Part shown: in pieces, positions 33,907 through 41,954 of the stretch
How positions within the stretch are numbered: position 1 is the stretch's first letter
How the letters are laid out: each line of letters opens with the position of its first letter
Assembly: GCA_947630695.1 (NCBI GenBank)
Contig: CANRIM010000006.1
Span: 1 to 64,000, forward strand
DNA length: 64,000 nucleotides
Source of the DNA: an uncultured Lachnospiraceae bacterium
Lineage (GTDB): Bacteria; Bacillota; Clostridia; Lachnospirales; Lachnospiraceae
Direction of reading: 5' to 3'
The notes under the pieces: model-generated
Database searches by the model: none
The model's input: only the letters and a program-made list of their open reading frames with translations
Told to the model about the DNA's origin: nothing
Position numbers and translations under genes: made by a program

Positions 33907-34223
33907 AGTGGTACAAAGCCCTTTTTGTAGGAGAGCGGGCCGCGGGCAAGACGGACAAAATCAAAGAGCGCTTCCTGCAGGGCCGTAAATACAGAAATGT
34001 ATTTTTTATTACGCTTCCGGCCAATTCGGAAAATATGCTGGATATTATTCCATACAATCTGGGCATGATAATGACATGGCGGGAACTTTCCGTGATCGGC
34101 GTCGCCGTGACCAGACAGGAAGCGGTGCTGCTGACCGAACACATCCTGCAAAAGGTCTATGATGAAACCAAGGATGTGCGGGTCAGGGAATATTTTGCCC
34201 CGGAGGAACTTTGGCAGACATGA
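33903..34223 (+). CDS. Conserved hypothetical protein coupled to the DJ-1 gene
   Basis: 106 residues, not recognised. It begins MKWYKALFVGERAAGKT, which superficially looks like the end of a P-loop (GERAAGKT), but no further NTPase motif is seen and the protein is too short for one. It is predicted to be soluble. Its start overlaps the DJ-1 stop by 4 nt, so the two are probably made together. Confidence 0.65.
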   Translation: MKWYKALFVGERAAGKTDKIKERFLQGRKYRNVFFITLPANSENMLDIIPYNLGMIMTWRELSVIGVAVTRQEAVLLTEHILQKVYDETKDVRVREYFAPEELWQT

Positions 34224-34280
34224 CAGGTGTGCCTTAAGGCGCGCGTGCCGTTTCATTAATATGAGGCGTAAGGAGTCGGT

Positions 34281-35105
34281 ATGACGGTATTTTTACTTAT
34301 TTTAAAAATTATCGGCTGCGTGATTGCTTTTCTGCTTCTTCTGCTGGTCGCGGTATGCACGATTCCGGTGTTTTACCGGGGGTCTGTGGATTATGACGAA
34401 AGCTGCAGGATCAATTTCCGGCTGCGCTTTTTCTTCGGACTGCTGACAGCGACCTTCAGCACCGAAAAGACGCAGAAATTCCGGATTCGCATCTGCGGGA
34501 TTCCCCTCCGTGGGAAAAAACGAGCAAAGGCCCGGCAGAAAAAGAAATCCGCCCCGGAGGTTGAAACACGATCGCCGGATGCTCCCGCGGAGCCGGCGAA
34601 AGACAAGCCGGCGGATACGGAAACAGCGGACAAAGCAAAAAAAGCAGGGCGCAGTTCTGACGCCGCCGAAACAAAAGAACCGTTTCGGGACCGTCTGAAA
34701 CGATGGAAGGATTCCGTAAAAGAAAAATTCCGGAAATGTAAAACGGCCGCGGACAAGCTGCGGCAGTTGAAGGCGATGCTGGAGGAGGAAGAAACGGCCG
34801 CGGCGCTGCGGGAGACGAAAGCGCATACGCTGAAAATATTAAAGCATATCCGTCCGAGAAAATCCGATCTGACGCTGACCGTCGGGCTGGAGGACCCTGC
34901 GGATACCGGATTCCTGATGGCGGCGCTTTCCGCCGTATATCCGCTTTACGCAGACTGGGTAAAAATCGATGCGGTTTTTGACCGGAAAATCATCCGTATC
35001 AAAGGCTCCGTCAGAGGCCACATGGTCAATGCATACGCCGCATGGCATGTACTTTTGACACTTCGGAATCAGAGAATCAGAGATATTATCAATCAAAACA
35101 GATAA
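34281..35105 (+). CDS. DUF2953 protein (YtfI-like)
   Basis: 274 residues. An N-terminal membrane helix (about residues 5-27) is followed by a beta-rich segment, then a long Lys/Glu/Ala-rich, probably disordered linker (about 75-145), and a conserved C-terminal DUF2953 region. It directly precedes gerW, the same order as ytfI-ytfJ in Bacillus subtilis, so a sporulation or envelope role alongside GerW is likely. TAAGGAG precedes the ATG. Confidence 0.78.
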   Translation: MTVFLLILKIIGCVIAFLLLLLVAVCTIPVFYRGSVDYDESCRINFRLRFFFGLLTATFSTEKTQKFRIRICGIPLRGKKRAKARQKKKSAPEVETRSPDAPAEPAKDKPADTETADKAKKAGRSSDAAETKEPFRDRLKRWKDSVKEKFRKCKTAADKLRQLKAMLEEEETAAALRETKAHTLKILKHIRPRKSDLTLTVGLEDPADTGFLMAALSAVYPLYADWVKIDAVFDRKIIRIKGSVRGHMVNAYAAWHVLLTLRNQRIRDIINQNR

Positions 35106-35119
35106 GCGAGGTAGAATCA

Positions 35120-35497
35120 ATGGAAAAAAACAGTTTTAAGGATACGGTGACTTCGCTGATCGAGGGCATGGATCAGTATTTTACCACGAAAACCGTGGTG
35201 GGCGAGGCCATTCATATCGACGGGACCATCGTGGTGCCGCTGGTGGACGTTTCCTTCGGCATCGGCGCAGGTACCATGGCACAGGACAAAAAGAACAATG
35301 GCGGCGGCGGTATGGGTGCAAAGATGACCCCCAGCGCCATGCTGGTGATCAATGAGGGAAAAGTGCGTCTGGTCAACGTCAGACAGCAGGACGGCCTGAC
35401 CAAGATCCTGGATATGGTGCCGGATCTGCTGGACCGCTTCAAAAAAGACGACAAGTCGGAAACGGCTGCAGCAGAAGAAGAAAAAAACACGGACTGA
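35120..35497 (+). CDS. gerW: Sporulation protein GerW (YtfJ)
   Basis: 125 residues of the YtfJ/GerW family (PF09579); GEAIHIDGTIVVPLVDVSFG and the glycine-rich GGGGMGAKMTPSAMLVI region are diagnostic, with an acidic tail. In Bacillus, GerW is needed for normal L-alanine-dependent germination. ATG 35120 follows the DUF2953 gene closely, with GAGG upstream. Confidence 0.9.
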   Translation: MEKNSFKDTVTSLIEGMDQYFTTKTVVGEAIHIDGTIVVPLVDVSFGIGAGTMAQDKKNNGGGGMGAKMTPSAMLVINEGKVRLVNVRQQDGLTKILDMVPDLLDRFKKDDKSETAAAEEEKNTD

Positions 35498-35574
35498 CCT
35501 GCGTCGGACAGGCATAGTTTTTCACGGATGCGTCATAGCATAGTATCATGAGATCCATTTGCCCGGAGGAAGGT

Positions 35575-35721
35575 ATGAAACGACTTGGCGGACTGGCATT
35601 GCTGTGCATCGCATTCGGAATGATGCTGATGGTGTTTTTACCGGTCAATTTCTGGACAGTCAGCTGTATTATACTGCTGCTGTTGATCGGGTATAATCTG
35701 TTTTGCTGCGGTTGTAAATAG
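35575..35721 (+). CDS. Small two-helix membrane protein
   Basis: A 48-residue frame beginning MKRLGGLALLCIAFGMMLMV and ending LFCCGCK. Two hydrophobic segments (about residues 5-22 and 27-43) flank a short FLPVNFWTV turn, with a terminal CCGC. GAGGAAGG lies just upstream of the ATG, which supports translation. Function unknown; it may belong to the gerW transcript. Confidence 0.65.
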   Translation: MKRLGGLALLCIAFGMMLMVFLPVNFWTVSCIILLLLIGYNLFCCGCK

Positions 35722-35737
35722 AAAAGAAAAAAAGTTC

Positions 35738-35766
35738 TTGCATTATAGGAATCATTTTGTTAAAAT
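35738..35766 (+). promoter_or_regulatory. Predicted sigma-A promoter of rpmB
   Basis: TTGCAT (35738-35743), a 17-bp spacer and TAAAAT (35761-35766), about 55 nt ahead of the rpmB start. Confidence 0.65.
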
Positions 35767-35822
35767 ATTCATCGGTTCGGTCTGTATAAGGCCAATTCAT
35801 GTCGATAAGGAGGTGCAAGAAG

Positions 35823-36008
35823 ATGGCAAAATGCGCAATTTGTGAAAAATCGGTTCATTTCGGCAACGCTGTGAGCCATTCACACAGGAGATCAAACAAG
35901 ATCTGGAAACCGAATGTAAAATCCGTCAGGGTTAAGGTCAACGGTGCCGCAAAGAAGATGTATGTCTGTACTTCCTGTTTAAGGTCAGGGAAAGTAGAAC
36001 GCGCCTGA
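35823..36008 (+). CDS. rpmB: Ribosomal protein bL28
   Basis: 61 residues with the zinc-ribbon cysteines CAIC near the N-terminus and CTSC near the C-terminus, and HSHRRSNKIWKPN, all typical of the Cys-containing L28. AAGGAGG precedes ATG 35823. It heads the conserved rpmB-Asp23-fakA-recG order but is separated from it by a terminator. Confidence 0.96.
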   Translation: MAKCAICEKSVHFGNAVSHSHRRSNKIWKPNVKSVRVKVNGAAKKMYVCTSCLRSGKVERA

Positions 36009-36022
36009 GAGGTAGTCAGAAA

Positions 36023-36050
36023 TGCCGGTGAAAATGCTTCACCGGCTTTT
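36023..36050 (+). terminator. Intrinsic terminator of rpmB
   Basis: GCCGGTGAA (36023-36031) pairs with TTCACCGGC (36037-36045) around a 5-nt loop, followed by TTTTT (36046-36050). Confidence 0.85.
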
Positions 36051-36157
36051 TCTTTGTTTACTTTTTCGGTGATATGTAGTAGAATAAACTAACAGTTTTC
36101 CGGCCTTCTGTGCCGGAAGCAAAATGAAAGCCGATGGATACAGGAGGTTTCCTCTAC

Positions 36158-36514
36158 ATGAAAGGAAAGTATATTAGCCAGTTTGGAGATATTACGATCA
36201 ATTCCAACGTCATAGCGACCTGCGCGGGCAGCGCCGCGGTGGAGTGCTTCGGGATCGTGGGAATGGCATGGGTCAACGTCAAGGACGGCATGGTGAAACT
36301 GCTGCGCCGGGACAGCTGGGCCAAGGGCATTTCCATTCAGTTCGAAAACAATCGGATCCTGATCGACTGCCACGTCATCGTAGCTTACGGGGTCAATATT
36401 CCTGCCGTAACGGAAAACCTGATTTCCAATGTAAAATACAAGGTGGAAGAAATCACCGGATTTGAGGTTGCGGAAGTCAATATTTACGTCGAAGGCGTTC
36501 GCGCGATTGATTAA
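36158..36514 (+). CDS. Asp23/Gls24 family protein (YloU-like)
   Basis: 118 residues of the Asp23 family, with CAGSAAVECFGIVGM and the C-terminal VAEVNIYVEGVR. Relatives are cell-envelope-associated proteins; the gene upstream of fakA is yloU in Bacillus. AGGAGG at 36142-36147 supports ATG 36158 rather than ATG 36134. The stop overlaps the first possible start of the next frame. Confidence 0.88.
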   Translation: MKGKYISQFGDITINSNVIATCAGSAAVECFGIVGMAWVNVKDGMVKLLRRDSWAKGISIQFENNRILIDCHVIVAYGVNIPAVTENLISNVKYKVEEITGFEVAEVNIYVEGVRAID

Positions 36515-36534
36515 TGAGTATGGAGGAAAATAAA

Positions 36535-38181
36535 GTGTCTCTCACAACGATTAATGAGGTAGTTTTAGAGCGGATGTTTCTGACGGGCGCGGCCAATCTG
36601 GAAGCGCATAAGGATCGGATCAATGAGCTGAATGTATTCCCGGTGCCTGACGGAGATACGGGAACCAATATGACGCTGACGATCCTTTCCGCAGTCAAAG
36701 AGGTCAATGCTTTAACCAAACCGGATATCAGCGCCATTGCCAAAGCCGTTTCCATCGGATCGCTGAAAGGCGCCAGAGGCAATTCAGGCGTGATTCTTTC
36801 GCAGCTTTTGAGAGGCTTTGCAAAAGATATCGAACACTGCAGCAGTCTGGATACAAAGAAACTTGCGGCCGCGTCACAGAAGGCCGTAGAAACGGCATAT
36901 AAGGCCGTCATGAAGCCGAAGGAAGGCACGATCCTGACCGTGGCGAGAGAAGCCGCGGAAAAGGCCCAGGAGCTGGCCAAAACCATGGACGAGATGGAAT
37001 CCTTCCTCGCGGCCGTGATCGAACACGCCCAGGCGACCCTGGAAAAGACTCCCGATATGCTTCCGGTACTGAAGGAAGCCGGGGTGGTGGATTCCGGCGG
37101 GGAAGGCCTGCTTCGTTTTCTGCAGGGCATGTACGAGGGCCTCTGCGGCCGTGAAATCGTGGCGGAAAAGCCGTCCGTCAATACCAGCGCGGACCTGTAT
37201 GCACCGGTAGAAGACGATTATACGGAAATTACTTTCGGTTATTGTACGGAATTTATAGTCAATCTGGACAAACCGCTTTCCGAAAAAGAAGAAAATAAAT
37301 TAAAAGCGTTTCTGACGTCTATCGGCGATTCCATCGTCTGTGTCAATGTGGACGATATCCTGAAAATCCATGTGCATACCGATGAGCCGGGAAACGCACT
37401 GCAAAAAGGGCTTTCCTATGGCTCTCTGTCCCACATTAAAATCGACAACATGCGGGAAGAGTACGAGGAACGCAGGCAGAAGATGAAAGCGCAGGCGGAA
37501 AAAACAGAAGGGTCCGGGCCGAGAAAGAAATTCGGTTTCGTTTCCGTTGCCGCCGGCGAAGGTTTCGGGGAAATATTCAAAAATATCGGCGTGGATTCGC
37601 TGATCGAAGGCGGGCAGACCATGAACCCCAGTACGGAAGATATGCTTTCCGCCATTGAAAAGGTGAATGCCGATACGGTTTTCATACTGCCAAACAATTC
37701 CAATATCATTATGGCGGCAGAGCAGGCGAAGGAACTGGTGACTGACAAGCACATCGTCGTACTGCCCACCAAGACGCTGCCTCAGGGTATTTCGGCAATG
37801 ATCGCCTTTATGAACGATCAGTCGCCGGAGGACAATGAAGCCGCGATGTTGGAGGCCATCGGCTGCGTGAAGTCCGGGCAGGTGACCTACGCGGTACGGG
37901 ATACCGCCATTGACGGCAAGGAAATCCATGAAAATGACATTATCGGTATCGGAGACGATACACTGGTGGCCGGCAGAGAGATCGAGCAGACCACGGCGGA
38001 TCTGCTGGAGGAGCTGATCGATGAGGACAGCGAACTGATCAGTATTTATTACGGCATTGATATCAGCGAGGAACAGGCCGGGGCGCTGCAGGAAGCGCTG
38101 GAAGCCCTGTATCCGGACTGTGACGTGGAACTGCAGTACGGCGGACAGCCGGTTTACTATTATATTGTTTCAGTCGAATAG
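36535..38181 (+). CDS. fakA: DAK2/DegV-domain protein, fatty-acid kinase FakA-like (YloV)
   Basis: 548 residues. The N-terminal dihydroxyacetone-kinase-like ATP-binding domain has NVFPVPDGDTGTNM and the GSLKGARGNSGVILSQ region; the C-terminal half contains the FakA-type domain. FakA phosphorylates fatty acids held by FakB for membrane lipid synthesis. GTG at 36535 is favoured by GGAGG (36522-36526); earlier in-frame ATGs at 36514 and 36520 lack a ribosome site. No fakB gene is in view. Confidence 0.87.
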   Translation: MSLTTINEVVLERMFLTGAANLEAHKDRINELNVFPVPDGDTGTNMTLTILSAVKEVNALTKPDISAIAKAVSIGSLKGARGNSGVILSQLLRGFAKDIEHCSSLDTKKLAAASQKAVETAYKAVMKPKEGTILTVAREAAEKAQELAKTMDEMESFLAAVIEHAQATLEKTPDMLPVLKEAGVVDSGGEGLLRFLQGMYEGLCGREIVAEKPSVNTSADLYAPVEDDYTEITFGYCTEFIVNLDKPLSEKEENKLKAFLTSIGDSIVCVNVDDILKIHVHTDEPGNALQKGLSYGSLSHIKIDNMREEYEERRQKMKAQAEKTEGSGPRKKFGFVSVAAGEGFGEIFKNIGVDSLIEGGQTMNPSTEDMLSAIEKVNADTVFILPNNSNIIMAAEQAKELVTDKHIVVLPTKTLPQGISAMIAFMNDQSPEDNEAAMLEAIGCVKSGQVTYAVRDTAIDGKEIHENDIIGIGDDTLVAGREIEQTTADLLEELIDEDSELISIYYGIDISEEQAGALQEALEALYPDCDVELQYGGQPVYYYIVSVE

Positions 38182-38192
38182 CAAGCGCAGAG

Positions 38193-38232
38193 AGAGAATG
38201 CAAATGCAAAACTGCCTTTACATTCTCTTTTT
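38193..38232 (+). terminator. Candidate terminator or attenuator between fakA and recG
   Basis: AGAGAATG (38193-38200) pairs with CATTCTCT (38221-38228), followed by TTTT. The 20-nt loop makes it weaker than the others in the window. Confidence 0.5.
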
Positions 38233-38280
38233 ACGGTCTGCATCATCTGCCGGCAGCAGGAGAGGCCGGAGGATCAGGGC

Positions 38281-40341
38281 ATGATTTTTTTGAATGATTC
38301 GGTCAGAGAACTGCATAAAATCGGTCCGAAAACGGAGGTGCTGTACAATAAACTCGGTATTTACACCATCCGGGATCTGATCCGCTATTTTCCCAGAGAT
38401 TATTTTATTTATGGGGCGCCTGCGGAACCGTCGCAGATGGAAGAAGGACGGATCCTGGCGCTGGAAGGGGTTGTGGCTTCCGCGCCCCTGTCCAAACGGA
38501 CACAGCGGGGAGACATGGTGCTGATCTGGTTTCGGACAGGAGATGTTTTGGTGCAGCTTCTGTGGTTCGGAATGCCGTATATCCGGTCCACGGTAAAGAA
38601 AAATATGCGCTTTGTGATGCACGGAAGGCTGGAAACCAAAAACGGCAGATATCAGATGATCCATCCGAAGGTTTTTACACCGGCGGATTATGAAAAAGTG
38701 AAAAATAAGATGCTTCCGGTGTATCGCCTGACCAAAGGCCTGACCAATAAGCTGATTACGGAAACCATGGGTGAGGCGCTGGAGATTTTCCGGGCCTCTG
38801 CGGAATATGACATGGAATGCCTGCCCTTCGGGCTGGAAAAGCAGCACCAACTGATTCCCTTCGGAGAAGCGGTATGCGCGCTGCATTTTCCCGCGGATGA
38901 AACCGCTTTTTTGAAGGCGCGCAGACGGTTTGTGTTCGAAGAACTGTTTTTCTTTCAGTATGGCCTGAAGCAGCTGGAAAAGGAGCAGCCCACACGGTAC
39001 AACCTGTATCCCGTTACGGATTTTTCCCTCTGCCGGGAATGGCTGGAAACCCTTCCCTTTACACCTACGCAGGATCAGTACCGGGCCATGGAAGCGGTCA
39101 AAGCGGATCTGCAGGGCTCGAAGGCCATGGGGCGGATGCTGCAGGGCGACGTAGGATCCGGAAAAACACTGGTGGCATTTTACGCGGTCCTGGCGGCCTG
39201 TTCCAACGGCTATCAGGCAGCGATCATGGCGCCTACGGAAGTGCTGGCCAAACAGCATTATGAAACCTGTTCGGCCTGGTGCAGCCAGCTGCGCAGGCAG
39301 ATTCGGGTGGTACTTCTGACCGGGGCATTAAAGGCGAAGGAAAAAGCGGAAGCTTACAGACAGATCGCTTCCGGGGAGGCACAGCTGGTCATTGGTACCC
39401 ATGCGGTGATTCAGGATGCGGTGACCTTTCATCAGCTGGCGCTGGTGGTCATCGATGAACAGCATCGGTTCGGCGTGGTGCAGCGGGCGGCGCTGACAGA
39501 AAAAGGGGCGCAGGTCCATTCGCTGTATATGACCGCGACGCCGATTCCAAGAACTCTGGCACTGCTGCTGTACGGCAACACCGATATTTCGGAGCTGGCG
39601 GAAAAACCGGCGGACCGCCTTCCCATTAAAAACTGCATGATCCCGTTTTCCAAACGTAAAACGGCATTTCAGTTTATATACAAAGAGATTGCGAAGGGGC
39701 ATCAGGCATTTATCATTTGCCCGATGATCGAAGAAAACGAGATGTTTCCCTGTGAAAACATCGAGGATTATCAGAAGCAGGTGCGGGCCTTTTTCGGGAC
39801 GAATGCAAAGACCGGCATCCTGCACGGCCGAATGGGCGCCGAAAAGAAGGAGGAGATCATGGCGGCATTTGCCGCAGGAAAGATCGATATTCTGATCTCT
39901 ACCACCGTCATTGAAGTGGGCATCGATATTCCCAATGCGACGGTGATGATGATCGAAAATGCGGAGCGATTCGGTTTAAGCCAGCTGCATCAGCTGCGGG
40001 GCCGGGTGGGCAGAGGTAAGGCACAGTCCTATTGCATCTTTGTCAATGCCGCGGATACGAAAGAAAGCAGAGAACGGCTGGAAGTGCTGGTACGGTCCAA
40101 TGACGGTTTTTATATTGCCGGAGAAGATCTGAAACTGCGAGGGCCCGGCGAGCTGTTCGGCTGCCGGCAGAGCGGGGAAATGGACTTTGTGTTTGCCGAT
40201 ATTTACCGGGACAGCGATATCCTTTCCGCCGTGTCCGACGCAGCACAAAAAGCGTGTTCACAAACTCTTTCAGAGGCGGACGGGATGCGGATCGCGCAGG
40301 GCCTGATGAAATTTGGAAATTATGAAATCCAGACCATATGA
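38281..40341 (+). CDS. recG: ATP-dependent DNA helicase RecG
   Basis: 686 residues, full length: N-terminal wedge/OB domain (about 60-150), then the superfamily 2 helicase core with motif I GDVGSGKT, motif II DEQHRFG, TATPIPRT and the QLRGRVGRG motif VI. RecG remodels stalled forks and branch-migrates Holliday junctions. The order fakA-recG is conserved in Firmicutes. The ATG lies about 100 nt after fakA, beyond a hairpin. Confidence 0.95.
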   Translation: MIFLNDSVRELHKIGPKTEVLYNKLGIYTIRDLIRYFPRDYFIYGAPAEPSQMEEGRILALEGVVASAPLSKRTQRGDMVLIWFRTGDVLVQLLWFGMPYIRSTVKKNMRFVMHGRLETKNGRYQMIHPKVFTPADYEKVKNKMLPVYRLTKGLTNKLITETMGEALEIFRASAEYDMECLPFGLEKQHQLIPFGEAVCALHFPADETAFLKARRRFVFEELFFFQYGLKQLEKEQPTRYNLYPVTDFSLCREWLETLPFTPTQDQYRAMEAVKADLQGSKAMGRMLQGDVGSGKTLVAFYAVLAACSNGYQAAIMAPTEVLAKQHYETCSAWCSQLRRQIRVVLLTGALKAKEKAEAYRQIASGEAQLVIGTHAVIQDAVTFHQLALVVIDEQHRFGVVQRAALTEKGAQVHSLYMTATPIPRTLALLLYGNTDISELAEKPADRLPIKNCMIPFSKRKTAFQFIYKEIAKGHQAFIICPMIEENEMFPCENIEDYQKQVRAFFGTNAKTGILHGRMGAEKKEEIMAAFAAGKIDILISTTVIEVGIDIPNATVMMIENAERFGLSQLHQLRGRVGRGKAQSYCIFVNAADTKESRERLEVLVRSNDGFYIAGEDLKLRGPGELFGCRQSGEMDFVFADIYRDSDILSAVSDAAQKACSQTLSEADGMRIAQGLMKFGNYEIQTI

Positions 40342-40373
40342 AAATTCCGGAAATGCCTGAAAAATCTGGACTG

Positions 40374-40402
40374 TTGTGATTTCGGACAGATTTTGATACA
40401 GT
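40374..40402 (+). promoter_or_regulatory. Predicted promoter of the polysaccharide deacetylase gene
   Basis: TTGTGA (40374-40379), a 17-bp spacer and TACAGT (40397-40402), between recG and the deacetylase gene. Confidence 0.5.
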
Positions 40403-40444
40403 ATTTACAAAAAGAGAAAAATGAGAGGAACAAGAGGAAAAGAT

Positions 40445-41779
40445 ATGCGAAAGATTTTATTTATCAAAAAAATTTTATATACTATTCTCGCTGTTCTTTC
40501 TGTGGTGCTTGTGATACTGATCCGTGTGCAGATGCCAAAAGAAAAAAAAGTTTCTACTTCCGAAGATCAGCAGACGACGGAAGCGCCCAAGAAAGATGCA
40601 GACGCGTCCAGAATCGAGGAAGCGGGGCTGCTTGCCTCAGGATACGATTATGAAGCCGCGATCGCATTGTTAAGGGAAGTCCAGGGAGAGGAGAAGAAAG
40701 CCGAAGCTGCGGCACTGATCTCCGATTACGAAGCGAAACAGGGTATGCTTGTGGAATTTCCTGTCGATCAGGTGACGCATGTTTTTTTTCATACGCTCCT
40801 TTCCGATTATCAGCGGGGCTTTGACGGAGATTACAGAGCCGATGGTTATAATCAGGTCATGACGACGGTGGATGAATTTCAGAAGATCATTCAGCAGATG
40901 TATGAAAAAGGCTTCGTGATGGTGGATATCCATGATCTCGCCGGATACGTCCCGGATGCGGAGGGCAATCCGGTCTGGACTGAGAAGAAGATCATGCTTC
41001 CTCCCGATAAAAAGGCTTTTGTTCTGTCTCAGGATGATGTCTGCTACTATGAATATATGGAAGAGGACGGATTTCCGTCTTCCCTCTGTATCGATGAAAA
41101 CGGAAATATTACCAATCGGTATGTGAAAGCAGATGGAGAGACGGTTTACGGCGCTTACGATGTGGTGCCGCTGATTGAGGATTTTGTCAAAGAACATCCG
41201 GATTTTTCTTATCACGGAGCCCGGGGGCTCCTGGCGCTGACCGGTTATAACGGCGTACTGGGATACCGGACGGATGACGAGTACCGGGACAAACTGGGCG
41301 AGGAAGCCTGGCAGAAGCAGATCGCGGAGGCGAAGGAAGTTGCGGACAAGCTGAAGAGCATGGGATGGGGCTTTGCCAGCCACAGCTGGGGGCACATCAA
41401 TATGAAGAGCTGTTCCTATGATAATCTTGTAACGGACAGTGATAAATGGGAAGCGCGGGTGAAGCCGATCATCGGCGAATGCGATGTGCTGATTTATCCT
41501 TTCGGCAGCGATATCGGCAGCTGGACGCCCTATGAGGCATCCAATGACAAATACAATTATCTGCGGAGCAAAGGCTTCCATTATTTCTGTAATGTAGACG
41601 CCTCTACGCCGACATGGGTGCAGAATGCGGACGGCTGCCTGCGGCAGGGCAGACGCAATCTGGACGGATACCGGATGTATTATGATATGATCAACGACAA
41701 TGTGGATTATCTGTCGGATCTGTTTGACGTCAATACGGTATTTGACCAGCATCGGCCGGTGCCGGTGCCGGAAATGTAG
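40445..41779 (+). CDS. Membrane-anchored polysaccharide deacetylase family protein
   Basis: 444 residues. A signal anchor (about residues 5-25) precedes an acidic linker with a short alpha-helical region, then a NodB-like region: QVTHVFFHTLL, the metal-site aspartates in LSQDDVCYY, and HSWGHINM (the H-x3-H pair). Such enzymes deacetylate or hydrolyse cell-surface polysaccharides outside the membrane. ATG 40445 has AGAGGAAA upstream. It is transcribed separately but sits right beside the glycan-synthesis locus, which suggests a role in processing its product or peptidoglycan. Confidence 0.75.
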   Translation: MRKILFIKKILYTILAVLSVVLVILIRVQMPKEKKVSTSEDQQTTEAPKKDADASRIEEAGLLASGYDYEAAIALLREVQGEEKKAEAAALISDYEAKQGMLVEFPVDQVTHVFFHTLLSDYQRGFDGDYRADGYNQVMTTVDEFQKIIQQMYEKGFVMVDIHDLAGYVPDAEGNPVWTEKKIMLPPDKKAFVLSQDDVCYYEYMEEDGFPSSLCIDENGNITNRYVKADGETVYGAYDVVPLIEDFVKEHPDFSYHGARGLLALTGYNGVLGYRTDDEYRDKLGEEAWQKQIAEAKEVADKLKSMGWGFASHSWGHINMKSCSYDNLVTDSDKWEARVKPIIGECDVLIYPFGSDIGSWTPYEASNDKYNYLRSKGFHYFCNVDASTPTWVQNADGCLRQGRRNLDGYRMYYDMINDNVDYLSDLFDVNTVFDQHRPVPVPEM

Positions 41780-41876
41780 CAAAAAAGTGAATAAATGATT
41801 TTGTACTGTTTTTGAAAATAATATTAAAATCAGCGTGCAATATGGCTGGTGATTTGTGGAAAATGGCTTAAATAAG

Positions 41877-41905
41877 TTGACATGTTTTATAAAATATGCT
41901 ACGCT
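41877..41905 (+). promoter_or_regulatory. Predicted strong promoter of the 4,6-dehydratase gene
   Basis: A consensus TTGACA (41877-41882), 17-bp spacer and TACGCT (41900-41905). The surrounding 175-nt spacer is AT-rich and otherwise shows nothing recognisable. Confidence 0.6.
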
Positions 41906-41954
41906 CAAAAACAGTTCGTTATAAAATGTTTTATGTCGGAAGGTTGGAATATTT

